Origin: Hygrophila difformis
Taxonomy: Eukaryota > Streptophyta > Magnoliopsida > Lamiales > Acanthaceae
Assembly (NCBI GenBank): GCA_030278955.1
Contig: JAOANR010000001.1
Location: forward strand, 40,326,890-40,390,889
Reading direction: 5' to 3'
DNA length: 64,000 nucleotides
Shown here: positions 54,333 through 64,000 of the stretch, piece by piece
Layout of the letters: each line of letters opens with the position of its first letter
Numbering within the stretch: the first letter of the stretch is position 1
Translations under genes and position numbers: made by a program
Notes under the pieces: model-generated
The model's database searches: none
What the model was told of the DNA's origin: nothing
What the model saw: only the letters and a program-made list of their open reading frames with translations

Positions 54333-55058
54333 CTATCCTTGGAAGAAAATCCTGGTCCAATGAACATAGTTCGTCAAGCTGCAGGGTACGCAGAAATCTA
54401 TCGGGTCATCCTCATCTTCCTCCATCACCCTGGTGCAGTAGACCCTTGGTCCTTGATTTCCAAACAAGTCGGGTGTCTCCAGGCTATCAGCCAACCATGC
54501 GAAGACGTTGGTCCCAACGTATTGCATGACGAACCTGCTGGTTATGATCTTGTCGATCATTGACACTCCCTGCTGGACCTGTTCATTGTCCAGCTTGCTG
54601 AGCAGCATGTATCCCCGGACAAAGATTGAGGCCTTGTGGTTGTCCTCAATCCCTTCCTTTAGCAGCTCACAAGCCAGGGTCTCGTTTCCTGCTCCGAATG
54701 CCTGCAGGGCTGGGATGAGTTTCAGGTTATAGTTGCCAGCTTCTTCGCTTTTGGCCATGAGTGCCTCTTTTTGCGGTTCCAACCTCTGCTCCCACATCTT
54801 GAAGATGGTGGTTTCCAGTTCACACCTTCTGTAGACGATGGGAAGATCAGCTGCGTCCCTTAGCTTGGTGCACACTCCTCTGACCCTCCACACTTTCTTG
54901 ATGCAATCCTCTCCGATGCGGGAGAGGATTTCTCCTAGGAGCTCTACTGGCAGATCCAGTAGTTGAGTTTCTTCCTCGTGATCTTCGTTTGGGGCTAGGG
55001 GGATGATGTCTCTGGTTTTTGGAAGCTTTATCTTTCTTTTTGTTGGTTCCTCGAATTC
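54333..55058 (-). CDS. F-box protein of the second Athila element
   Basis: Open frame of about 241 codons starting directly at a splice acceptor (ATTATTTTGCAG; exon from 55058, EFEEPTKRKIKLPK). There is no ATG at the start, so a spliced leader would have to supply it. F-box: LLDLPVELLGEILSRIGEDC, then VRGVCTKLRDAADLPIVYRRC. Middle: KSEEAGNYNLKLIPALQAFG and EDNHKASIFVRGYMLLSK. Tail: TPDLFGNQGPRVYCTR and DFCVPCSLTNYVHW, matching the Cys cluster of copies A-C. The N-terminus is basic. Predicted SCF substrate receptor carried by the retroelement in the env position. The frame is intact to its stop. Confidence 0.85.
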   Translation of the reverse strand, partial: EFEEPTKRKIKLPKTRDIIPLAPNEDHEEETQLLDLPVELLGEILSRIGEDCIKKVWRVRGVCTKLRDAADLPIVYRRCELETTIFKMWEQRLEPQKEALMAKSEEAGNYNLKLIPALQAFGAGNETLACELLKEGIEDNHKASIFVRGYMLLSKLDNEQVQQGVSMIDKIITSRFVMQYVGTNVFAWLADSLETPDLFGNQGPRVYCTRVMEEDEDDPIDFCVPCSLTNYVHWTRIFFQG

Positions 55059-55070
55059 CTGCAAAATAAT
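55059..55070 (-). promoter_or_regulatory. Splice acceptor upstream of F-box gene
   Basis: Minus strand ATTATTTTGCAG, AG at 55060-55059, T-rich tract before it. The equivalent site in the 21-kb element is at 33150. Confidence 0.6.
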
Positions 55071-55104
55071 TATGAAAAGGTATTAGGTTTTCTCCAAATA
55101 TCAA

Positions 55105-55140
55105 CATCCTCACATTTAGAGTGTTAGTACTCTAAATGTT
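55105..55140. repeat. PPT-like hairpin between integrase and F-box gene
   Basis: CATCCTCACATTTAGAGT followed by its partial inverse ACTCTAAATGT; arms ACATTTAGAGT/ACTCTAAATGT at 55112-55139. Same word as the true PPT. Confidence 0.75.
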
Positions 55141-55222
55141 CACTTGATTTTTGGATACTTTATCCCAATAAAATAAATGAAGAAAGTAATAAATAAGTAA
55201 GAAAATATATGTATAATATTTA

Positions 55223-56571
55223 TTAAACATAAGCCGGTTCTGTTGTCATCTGAGCTTCTTTTTCGGGGTCGAACTGCCCAAGATACTCCTTCAGTCTGTG
55301 TCCATTCACCACCAGCTCTCCCTTGTCAGTTCGGATCCTGACAGCTCCACTTTCAAACACGTGCATCACTTCGTATGGCCCTTCCCATCTGGATTTAAGC
55401 TTTCCGGGGAATAGCTTCAACCTAGAATTAAATAACAAGACATTCTGGCCAACATAGAAGTGTTTAGATTTAATACGACGATCGTGTAACTTCTGGGTCC
55501 GCTCTTTATAAATCCTCGAGCTTTCATAAGCTTGCGCACGTATTTCCTCAATTTCATTGAGGTCCAACTTGCGCTTACTCTGAGCAACTCGGGGGTCAAA
55601 ATTGAGCATTCGTACGGCCCAGTAAGCCTTATGCTCTAGTTCTATGGGCAAATGACAGGCTTTTCCGAAGATGAGTCTGTAAGGAGACATCCCAATGGGA
55701 GTCTTGAATGCAGTGCGGTATGCCCATAAAGCATCATTGAGCTTACGTGACCAATCTTTGCGAGTTGTCCCCACAGTGGCCTCGAGTATATGTTTGATTT
55801 CGCGGTTAGAGACCTCGACTTGACCACTGGTTTGGGGATGATAAGGCGTGCCGATCTTGTGGAGAATCCCATTTTTGCTCATGAGATTTGCAAATGCTTT
55901 ATTAACAAAATGGGTTCCTCCATCTGATATGATCACCCTGGGTACACCAAATCTATTGAAAATGTTATTTTTCAAAAATTTGACGACCTGGTTGCCATCA
56001 TTGGTTGGCAGTGCAACAGCCTCAACCCACTTGGAAACGTAATCGACAGCTACCAAGATGTAATGGTTCCCATCAGATGTCGGAAATGGTCCCATGAAGT
56101 CAATACCCCATACATCGAAAATCTCGAGAGTGAGAATTCCTTGTTGAGGCATCTCATCCCTCTTGGAGATATTCCCTAGTCTTTGGCATCTGTCGCAAGC
56201 TTTAACAAACGCTTTGCAATCCTCGTAAATGGTAGGCCAATAAAAACCGCACTCGAGTACCTTATGAGCTGTTCGAGTGGGGCCATGGTGACCTTCATAT
56301 TCCGATTCATGGCATTTCTTAGCGATTTGATAAGCCTCGTGCTCAGTTACACATCGTCTAATAATCGAATCTGCACAATGCTTGAAGAGGTAAGGGTCTT
56401 CCCAGAAGTAGTTAACTACATCTCGGTTGAACCTCGCTTTGTGGCCTCTGCTTTGAAATGGTGGGGTTATTCCGCATGCTAAAAAGTTAGCAATATCGGA
56501 AAACCACGGGCAAGCTTGATCATGAAGATGCAAGGCGAACAATTGCTCGTCCGGAAAATTCTCATTTACGG
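55223..56571 (-). CDS. Athila integrase (second element)
   Basis: Zinc finger: [16 protein letters not shown] and CDRCQRLGN. Core: [15 protein letters not shown] (first Asp), [15 protein letters not shown] (second Asp) and [17 protein letters not shown] (Glu). C-terminal: [21 protein letters not shown] and [16 protein letters not shown]; end at 55223. Open over 440 codons. It is in a different frame from RNase H upstream, so a frameshift near 56575 separates them. Confidence 0.94.
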
Positions 56572-56890
56572 CTAGCTCATTTTTATCATTTCTAGTCGAG
56601 ACAAATGGTCAGCAGCACCATTGTCTCTGCCTTTTCTATCTTTTATTATAATGTTGAATTCTTGCAGCAAAAGTACCCACCTGATTAATCGAGGTTTGGC
56701 GTCTTGTTTGCTAAACAAGTATCTCAGTGCAGAGTGATCTGTGTACACTGTGGTTTTTGTACCAATAAGATATTGTCTGAATTTGTCAAACGCAAAAACC
56801 ACGGCATACATCTCTTTCTCCGTAGTGGTGTAGTTAATTTGGGCCTCATTCAGGGCATGACTTGCGTAATGAATTCGCAATGCTTCCCTT
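56572..56890 (-). pseudogene. Athila RNase H C-terminal part (frameshifted)
   Basis: [48 protein letters not shown] and [12 protein letters not shown]. It continues RNase H from the RT frame after a one-base shift near 56880 and is out of frame with integrase. Confidence 0.88.
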
Positions 56891-57950
56891 CCTTATATTG
56901 CCCAAGAACTGCACCCACGGCGAGATCACTCGCATCACACATTACCTCGAAAGGCATTAACCAATCGGGTGGTTGCACTATTGGAGCAGAAATCAAAATT
57001 TCTTTGAGCGTGTCAAAGGCTTGAACACACGCTTCATTTATTACAAAAGGGTTTTCTTTACACAACAAGTTAGTGAGCGGCTTGGCAATTTTAGAAAAGT
57101 CTTTTATGAATCTCCGGTAGAAACCGGCATGCCCTAAGAAACTCCTAACTGCTTTTATTGAATTAGGCAATGGGAGGTTTGAGATGACGGAAACCTTAGC
57201 TCTGTCGACTTCGATACCTGCGCGCGAGATGCGGTGACCCAACACTATTCCTTCGGTGACCATGAAATGGCACTTCTCCCAGTTCAAAACTAGGTTGGTG
57301 TCCTCACATCTTTTCAAAATTTGTGCAAGATTAGTCAAGCATTCATCAAAAGTATCTCCATACACAGAGAAGTCGTCCATGAAAACTTTAATGCATTTTT
57401 CGATAAATTCTGAGAAAATTGACATCATGCATCTTTGAAATGTGGCAGGCGCATTACAAAGTCCAAAACGCATGCGCCTGTATGCAAAAGTTCCATATGG
57501 GCATGTGAACGTGGTCTTGTCGTGATCCTCACTAGCTATTACAATCTGATTATAGCCAGAGTACCCATCCAAAAAGCAGTAGTACTCCCTTCCGGCCAAC
57601 CTCTCCAGCATCTGATCAATGAATGGCAAGGGGAAATGGTCCTTCCTGGTAGCGGTATTGAGCTTCCGGTAGTCGATGCAAACTCTCCAACCGGTCACTG
57701 GACGCGTCGCCACTTCTTCTCCTTGCTCATTAGTCGTTACACAGATCCCCCCACGTTTTGGTACGACCTGCACTGGGCTAACCCATTTGCTATCAGAGAT
57801 AGGATAGATGATACCAGCATCTAAGAGTTTGATAACTTCTTTCCTTACCACTTCCTGCATATGGGGGTTCAGACGCCTTTGTGGTTGCCTTGAGGGCTTA
57901 TACTCCTCTTCCATTAAAATTCTGTGCATGCAAACAGAGGGGCTTATTCC
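56850..57950 (-). CDS. Athila reverse transcriptase (second element)
   Basis: Motifs: [58 protein letters not shown], catalytic [11 protein letters not shown] and [16 protein letters not shown], then the start of RNase H ([18 protein letters not shown]). It follows gag-protease in the same frame after a single TAA (57953-57951). Ends in the frameshift near 56880. Confidence 0.95.
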   Translation of the reverse strand, partial: GISPSVCMHRILMEEEYKPSRQPQRRLNPHMQEVVRKEVIKLLDAGIIYPISDSKWVSPVQVVPKRGGICVTTNEQGEEVATRPVTGWRVCIDYRKLNTATRKDHFPLPFIDQMLERLAGREYYCFLDGYSGYNQIVIASEDHDKTTFTCPYGTFAYRRMRFGLCNAPATFQRCMMSIFSEFIEKCIKVFMDDFSVYGDTFDECLTNLAQILKRCEDTNLVLNWEKCHFMVTEGIVLGHRISRAGIEVDRAKVSVISNLPLPNSIKAVRSFLGHAGFYRRFIKDFSKIAKPLTNLLCKENPFVINEACVQAFDTLKEILISAPIVQPPDWLMPFEVMCDASDLAVGAVLGQYKEGKHCEFITQVMP

Positions 57951-60900
57951 TTATATATCAGAAATGGTCCATCCAATTGCATGTACATATTTCTTTAGAA
58001 TGTCTACCAGAGCTTTTTCTTGTTCTTGTGTCAGCTTGGCTGACACAATCACCGGTAATCTTTTATGTTCAGCGAGAAAAACGTACTTAAGATGATCCGG
58101 AAGTATTTTAAGTTCAAGCTCTGGTGGGCATTCAACGGAAGGCAGCAATTTGCGAGAAATGAGTGGGAGAGAGAGATCAGATTTACCTTCAGGATCCTGT
58201 GTCAGCACAGGATCCATTTCCTCCTCAGCAGTGCTTTCCTCTTCCTCCGGGATGAACTCAACTCCATCGAATTCTTCAAGGTCCCCAGAGATAGGATCCT
58301 CGAAGTGGACAGCGTTGCAGCTCCTTGGTTGCTCTGCACCTTCAGGCTTCAGTACCTGTTTTGAAACTTTGCTCGGCTCATCAGTCACAGAGTCTATGCT
58401 CTCATCCTCACTCCTACTATCTATTACATCAAAAATGGAACAAGATCCCTCAGACGGGAACTTCTGCAGCTTTTCCATGTTGAAATCGAATTCTTCTTCT
58501 CCGACTCGGAGCTTGATTTGATTTGATCGAGCGTCTATAAGTGCACCGCCGGTTGAGAGAAAGGGGCGGCCTAAGATCAGTGGCATTTCGTAATCCTCCT
58601 CTATATCCAAAATAATGAAGTCGACGGGGAAGAGAGTCCCTCCCGTCTTGACAATTACGTCCTTCAGGATTCCGATTGGATGGGTAATTGATCGGTCTGC
58701 CAGCTGTAACTTCATCGTAACCGGTTCAATTGTTCCCAAGTGAAGACGTTTCACCATGGCAAGTGGCATAACGTTGATGCTCGATCCTAGATCGCACAAC
58801 CCTTTTCCAACATTAGTTTTCCCGGTGTGGATCGGCAATGTAATGCATCCTGGATCTTCCTTCTTCTCCGGTAGCACTCTTTGGATAATGGCACTGCAGC
58901 TACTGTTCAAGATCACTACTTCCTCCTGCTCAGCTTTTCTCCTCCCTTCAACCCTACCCTTTTCAGCTCCCTTTGCAGCTTCAACCTGCGGAATAGCTGT
59001 TTCTGGTTTGTCCTTGTCCAGTCCAATACCAGCTCCTCCTTCGATCCTTTCACTTCCTTTTTCACCCTCCACTAGATCCTTTTCCTCCTCGGCCGTCTCT
59101 TTTCCATGTCCAACAATTCCTTTCAGAGTCTTGCCTCCCCGCAATGTGATTGCTTTACACTGCGGGTTAGCTTCAGTACTGCTTGGAAGTGTTCCTTTCC
59201 CCCTGTTCTGTAGTTCCTTGGCCAATTGGGTGACTTGCGTCTCCACATTCTTGATTGATGACTGCAGTTGCTGATTTATATCCTTCTGGTTGGCTATAAA
59301 TTCAGTCATCAGGTTCTCCAAACGAGATGGTGGCCTTTGGTTATATTGCTGATTCTGATCAGGTTGGGGCTGGAAATTCTGGAAATTCTGGCCTTGGTTC
59401 TGATTAGGCCTTTGTTGGATTTGAGGTTGGAAATTCTGATTCTGATTTTGGAAGTTCTGCACTCTTTGCTGGACGAATCCTTGGTTCTGAGGTTTGAAGT
59501 TTTGCTGTGGGTTTTGGAACTGGTTGGGCTGGTTTGGCTGCAACAAATGCGCGTTAAGTGCATTGTTGTTGGAATAAGAGAGGTTGGGATGGCGATTTTG
59601 GTAGTTCCCGGCATAATTACAGCTTTCGGTAGCTATCTGTTGGCATGTGTCAGTTGGATGAGGTCCCTGACACAGTCCACAGACAACTCCCGATTGCTGT
59701 GTTTGAACTTGGTCTGATGAGGTTCCTGCCTGAGAAGCGTCCGTTCCCTTCCCTTTATCCTGACTCAGCTGTATCGCAGCTACCTGTTCTTGCAGTTTTT
59801 CAAAATCTGTTTTCCCTTCACTTACAGCAAAGACTTTTCTAGGAGGATTCTCCTTCCTATCGTCTGTGTTTAGGATGGATCTGTTGACAGACATTGTCTC
59901 AATCTTCTCCCAAGCTTGGTCCATAGGCAAGTGGAGTAAATGTTGTCCGCCAGCGGCGTCTAACATTGTTCTCCATGGATGGGTGAGTCCTCCGTAGAAT
60001 TTCCTCAATTGCTCCCATGGTGCGTACCCATGTTGGGGGCATCGCCTGATGAGGCCCAAGAATCTTTCCTCCGCATCATATAATGACTCATCTGGCTTCA
60101 TTTTAAAATCCCCAATCTTAGCTCGTCCTTCCTCAATCTTTGATTCTGGAAAATACTTCAGCAAAAAGCTCCTCACCAAGTCTGCCCAAGTGCTCCGCAG
60201 ATTGATAGGCAATGACTTATACCAGTCCCTGGCACCACTATACAAAGAAAATGGAAACAACATTAGCCTTATAGCATCAGGAGAGACTCCCTGATTTTTG
60301 ATCGTGTCGCAGAGCTCCAGGAAGGTCTGGAGATGATCATGAGGGTCCTCATGATTTGCGCCGCAGAACTGATTGTTTTGCACCAAATTAATGAGTGCCG
60401 GTTTGAGCTCGAAATTGCGTGCAGGAAAATGTGCTCTCCCAGGTCCATCCAGATAGGGCTCTACAATTGGTTGCATAAAGTATGCTGCTGCTTGCTGCTG
60501 CTGTTGATTTCCTTGTTCAGCTTGGTTCTGGTACTGTTGGTGATAATTTGGAAATTGCTGGAAGTTATGTGGATCTTGTGGGTTGTTCTGAAATTGATCT
60601 GGATTGAAAGCTTGGTTTTGGTATTGTTGGTTTGGTATGTTTTGGTTTTGGTGAAATTGATTTACGGGTGGTGGTGGTTGTTGGTGGAATTGCTGGTATT
60701 GTTGCTGATTAGGATTTGGTAGATTCTCCTCTTCGTTGGCACGATTAGGATGCTCTACCACTCCTCCGTCAGCTCCATTACCAGGGTTATTTGGTGGTTG
60801 GTCTATGGGTAAGATCGGGGGAATGTTTTGGTTTTCTGCCATATCTGATAGATCGCTGCTTGATGTTTCAGGTGAAGTGCGGCTCCGACGCTCCTGCTCC

Positions 60901-60995
60901 TTCCGTCTTCTGGCTTCTGCCCTCAGTTGGCGAGCGGTCCTTTCTATTTCTAGATCGAACGGTAGCTCCGGTAATGTGCTCCTTCTCCGTTGCAT
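57951..60995 (-). CDS. Athila gag-protease polyprotein (1014 aa)
   Basis: ATG at 60995-60993 (MQRRRSTLPELPFD), about 130 bases after the PBS. A long Q/N/P-rich N-terminal region (about 50-180) precedes the capsid core: LMLFPFSLYSGARDWYKSLP, WADLVRSFLLKYFPESKI and LGLIRRCPQHGYAPWEQL. Knuckle: CGLCQGPHPTDTC. A second Q/N-rich linker precedes AITLRGGKTL. Protease: GKGLCDLGSSINVMPLAMV and LILGRPFLSTGGALIDAR. The frame then enters the RT linker and ends at TAA 57953-57951. In the sister element gag and protease are split by a stop, so this copy shows the ancestral single frame. Confidence 0.95.
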   Translation of the reverse strand: MQRRRSTLPELPFDLEIERTARQLRAEARRRKEQERRSRTSPETSSSDLSDMAENQNIPPILPIDQPPNNPGNGADGGVVEHPNRANEEENLPNPNQQQYQQFHQQPPPPVNQFHQNQNIPNQQYQNQAFNPDQFQNNPQDPHNFQQFPNYHQQYQNQAEQGNQQQQQAAAYFMQPIVEPYLDGPGRAHFPARNFELKPALINLVQNNQFCGANHEDPHDHLQTFLELCDTIKNQGVSPDAIRLMLFPFSLYSGARDWYKSLPINLRSTWADLVRSFLLKYFPESKIEEGRAKIGDFKMKPDESLYDAEERFLGLIRRCPQHGYAPWEQLRKFYGGLTHPWRTMLDAAGGQHLLHLPMDQAWEKIETMSVNRSILNTDDRKENPPRKVFAVSEGKTDFEKLQEQVAAIQLSQDKGKGTDASQAGTSSDQVQTQQSGVVCGLCQGPHPTDTCQQIATESCNYAGNYQNRHPNLSYSNNNALNAHLLQPNQPNQFQNPQQNFKPQNQGFVQQRVQNFQNQNQNFQPQIQQRPNQNQGQNFQNFQPQPDQNQQYNQRPPSRLENLMTEFIANQKDINQQLQSSIKNVETQVTQLAKELQNRGKGTLPSSTEANPQCKAITLRGGKTLKGIVGHGKETAEEEKDLVEGEKGSERIEGGAGIGLDKDKPETAIPQVEAAKGAEKGRVEGRRKAEQEEVVILNSSCSAIIQRVLPEKKEDPGCITLPIHTGKTNVGKGLCDLGSSINVMPLAMVKRLHLGTIEPVTMKLQLADRSITHPIGILKDVIVKTGGTLFPVDFIILDIEEDYEMPLILGRPFLSTGGALIDARSNQIKLRVGEEEFDFNMEKLQKFPSEGSCSIFDVIDSRSEDESIDSVTDEPSKVSKQVLKPEGAEQPRSCNAVHFEDPISGDLEEFDGVEFIPEEEESTAEEEMDPVLTQDPEGKSDLSLPLISRKLLPSVECPPELELKILPDHLKYVFLAEHKRLPVIVSAKLTQEQEKALVDILKKYVHAIGWTISDI

Positions 60996-61124
60996 AAGCA
61001 GTTGGTATCAAACTTTTGACAGTACCTGTACAACCCCCAGGTTAGTAACAGTTCGAGAACATATACAAGAACTATCTATGAGTAAATCAGGAATGTAATT
61101 CTCCTAGTAAACGGCGCTGCATCC

Positions 61125-61142
61125 TCCCCGGCAACGGCGCCA
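61125..61142 (-). other. Primer binding site, tRNA-Asp type (second Athila element)
   Basis: Minus strand TGGCGCCGTTGCCGGGGA abutting the right LTR. Identical to the site at 39198-39215. Confidence 0.95.
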
Positions 61143-64000
61143 TGAAACTTTTGACGATTTTGCGTGACACGAGTATTTTCCAAATTTTGTTACTGGTTTA
61201 TTGCTCGAGGAGGAAACTGCGATTTCAAATGGCGCCTCGAGAATCCCCGGTGACGGCCATGAAACTTTTGCACCCAAGCCAAGTTTCATTTTGCTGCTGG
61301 GGGGTTGAAGAACCGTCTAAATACAATTTCCAAGTTCGGATTTATTAAAATGAAAATAGTTATGATTGGGGGAAGGGGTTTAAGAATATATTAAGATTTC
61401 CCTTTTTATTACTCATGTGGGGTTCAAACGGCGCTGTGGTCCTCTCAGCCATGAAACTTTTGACAACTATCACGATGCAACAGGAATGGACCTTCAGTCT
61501 GTCACCCTGAAAGTCCCTGATATCTGCACCATGATGCTTCTCTAAATTTCATGTCAAAGAGATACCGGCCATGAAATTCTTGAACATCTTCCCACTGTAA
61601 GAGTATTTGCCCAAAATGTTGTTTTTTTATTTACTCGTGTCAAGAAAATGTGCTCCCGAAAGCGCACGGGTCAAAAATTGCAGTAATTATAGTAAGTACC
61701 GGATCGTTCACTGGAGGATGTGCGATGGAAGCAGGGCCCACGTCGTTTACTAAGATTTTCCACTCGGTTACTCGTTTCAAGTTTTGCAAGGGTTTCTATC
61801 AACTACTTGACATAATTTAAACCAGATCATGAAAGCAGTAAAAATTATTCTACAAAGCATGGTAAACGAGATCGAAGAAAGCAATTAAATCTATACTACG
61901 AAAGCAATATAAAATTATGCTACACTATCTAGAAAGCAGATTTAAATATGACAGAAGGGACAGGGAGGAAATAATAAAGATTGGACAAGGTTCAGATGAA
62001 ACACAATTAAACTTCCATTTTTTTTATACACAGATCTTAGCTTGGGATAATCCTCCAGTTAGCTAACTCTCATGCTCTCTATACCATGTTCCCTTTAACA
62101 GACAGGTACTTACAGTAAGAGTTTACATGCTCTTAAGACAGCAATTTCTAAGATACCATAAACTCTTAACTCCCTTTGCAATGCCTTGCAAAAGTATGTT
62201 AATCATTTACGGTGGACGAGCAACACCTGTCAAATCATTAGTTGACATGCCAAGTACTGCTATCAATCCCCCATGTCACATCCAAAGTTTCAAATCAAGC
62301 CCCAAACCATTCCATAACTCTCAAACCTTTTAACAGATGGACAGCCCCTAATTCTTCCGAGTGACCTCTATGAAAGCATTTAAAAGGAAAGCAGTAAAGA
62401 AAGCTGTAAAGAAAGCATTTAAATCTATCACTCAGAATTGTTAAAAACGTCTCTTTCCGTTAGTATAAAAGAGCCCCTGGTCTTGGTGACCAGATGCAGA
62501 TCAAGAACCCCCAAGATATTAATAAGCCACAGGGCTTACAACATCTGGGTAGTTATGAGATACAAACTAAATGAAACAGATCCATAAATGAACCTATTCC
62601 GGATGTACTCACTCAAGACTCAATTCTAGACTTTGGCAGAAGAAGATAGTAGTCGAAGGAATACTCGACCTTACCTTATAAATTCACCAAGGCCTATATG
62701 TTGTTTCTCTAGTATTATTTATCACATCTCATCTACACCCAAGTGGATATTTGACTTAATGCGATATCTAATATCAGATTTCCAACACACAGCAATTTTT
62801 AGAAGCAAATGAATATTTGAAAATCATTCCCAAGACAGGTACTAAACTCTCAATTAAAACACAGATCCTTTCAGTCTAGGTGAGACCTAATCGCTGACTC
62901 TGCTTCTAAGCTCTCAAAATCAACCCCCAGTGGAAGATGAATTAGTCATAACTGTTGAATTTATCCCTTACTCAGATCCGGATTTTATAAAGGAATTTTT
63001 GTTGGAAATTTATTGTGCAGCATCAGATTTATATCAAGACTTCTATGTCCAAGGGGAAGGATCCCCAAAATAATAGTATGACCACAACATCTACATAATA
63101 GTATCATGCATACAAGTATATGAAAAGGAAAATAAAATACCCCAAAATATATGGTGGGGTTAGACAGAATGCGATACACAAGAGTGAATTAGCCTGAGAT
63201 GAGAAGAAATCGGCTAAAAGAGTGCCAGAGACAGTTGAGGTTTTCCGGACTGCAAACATCTGCTGTCCGGTTCCCAATTATCCAAGATGAATGGTTGTAG
63301 ACAGAAAGAATCCCAAACGACGGTGACCGCCGTCATTCAGTTTTCTTTTGTCTGTGAGTGGAAGAAGAACCCACATATTTCTTGCTGTAATATTTCTCAA
63401 CTGATGTTGGTCGACATCAGTTGATACTATTGCAACTTGAATTCAGGTTGAGAAATTAAGATAAGGAAAATTAAAACTGTATCTGATTAGGAATTGGCTG
63501 AGTGACTAATCGAAACTCTTAGTGAAGAGAACGCTCGCCGAAGCTTCCACCAACCACTAATCAGATCATGCAAAATAACAGATAATGATTGACACACAGA
63601 AGACGGGTTAGTCGATATCCCTGTGAAGGGACCTTTCACCAACATTAATCTGTGCGTTTCTCATTATCCGTTCATACACACAATGAAAGAGAAAAACATA
63701 AAAGTAAGAAAAATATTTTTGGTATTGTGTGGGTGTTAAGCACACAATAATTGGACACTAGTGGGTTGAAATGTGTAATGGATAGAAATTAGGTGAAATG
63801 GGCCTAGGCCCAATACACCCATGCAACTTACACAAATCATGAAAGAAAATGTTTTTGGAGTTTTCAAAATAGAGGGGATAGTTCAATTTGAATTATTGGG
63901 GTAATTCGAATTGAGAATGCATGAAGGATGAAGTATCACTTTACTCAATTGATCATTGCTAGAAATTGGAGCATCATCTAATTCGAATTATTGGCCAATT
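61143..64000 (-). repeat. 5' LTR of second Athila element, cut by window edge
   Basis: Begins TGAAACTTTTGACG and follows 47661 onward with only isolated substitutions and small indels (for example at 47674, 47833 and 47874 in the left copy). About 2858 of about 4932 bp are present. It ends in the first ATTCGAAT field. Confidence 0.96.

Larger units (their letters stand above)
47661..64000 (-). mobile_element. Second Athila-lineage retrotransposon with one F-box gene (right LTR truncated by window)
   Basis: Left LTR 47661-52592, internal region 52593-61142, right LTR from 61143 to the window edge. Minus-strand order: PBS-Asp, gag-protease, RT, RNase H, integrase, PPT-like hairpin, splice acceptor, F-box gene, 1.7-kb non-coding, PPT. 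Its LTR sequence and length differ clearly from those of the 21-kb element, so it is a separate family in the same lineage. Expected total length is about 18.4 kb. One stop and two frameshifts break pol. LTR copies match almost base for base over the shared 2.86 kb. Confidence 0.93.

Noticed and set aside
59268..60722. Long plus-strand ORFs rich in Leu/Val/Trp
   Set aside because: They are the complement of Q/N-rich Gag linker codons on the minus strand and look hydrophobic only for that reason.

Overview
The window looks like heterochromatic or intergenic DNA of a flowering plant, probably a eudicot. It is almost wholly made of nested LTR retrotransposons (Ty3/gypsy) plus an old integrated pararetrovirus. 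I see no convincing ordinary host gene, no tRNA or rRNA gene and no CRISPR. Almost all coding sequence is on the minus strand. The plant assignment rests on the element lineages, the tRNA-iMet and tRNA-Asp type primer binding sites, the F-box genes and the caulimovirid domains. A 500-base N run (43919-44418) marks an assembly gap.

Layout. (1) 1-5579: 5' part of a minus-strand Ty3/gypsy element (Tekay/Del-like chromovirus by inference) with a 2.6-kb LTR, iMet PBS, a small coiled-coil ORF, gag and protease. It runs off the left edge and is inserted in (2). (2) 5580-17227: a minus-strand Tat-lineage element with 5' LTR, PBS, gag, protease, RT, RNase H, a second archaeal-type RNase H and integrase. 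Downstream of integrase lies a spliced antisense gene on the plus strand. A solo LTR of family (1) (12230-14886, TSD GAACC) splits its gag. (3) 17228-18590: flanking DNA with a decayed RNase H fragment. (4) About 18600-47369: an endogenous caulimovirid (coat protein, movement protein, protease, RT, RNase H, decayed pregenomic promoter), cut in RT by (5). (5) 21227-42538: a complete 21.3-kb Athila-lineage element with TSD AAGCC and 3.3-kb LTRs. (6) 47661 to the right edge: a second, different Athila-lineage element with a 4.9-kb LTR.

The most unusual content is in (5) and (6). Both are ordinary Athila elements from gag to integrase, with a tRNA-Asp PBS. In the place where Athila/retrovirus-like elements carry an env-like ORF, both carry genes for F-box proteins instead. 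The proteins have an N-terminal F-box, a helical middle and a conserved Cys tail. Element (6) has one copy, directly behind a strong splice acceptor. Element (5) has four diverged tandem copies plus an unrecognised ~871-codon lysine/glutamate-rich ORF, and keeps the same splice acceptor. The inference is a retrotransposon lineage that acquired and amplified SCF ubiquitin-ligase substrate adaptors, possibly to act on host silencing, as the F-box protein P0 of poleroviruses does.

The order of events read from nesting is: the Tat element was hit by family (1) twice, and separately the virus was hit by Athila (5). The LTR pairs of (5) and (6) are very similar to each other, so both insertions are recent, but both gag-pol regions already carry a few stops or frameshifts.
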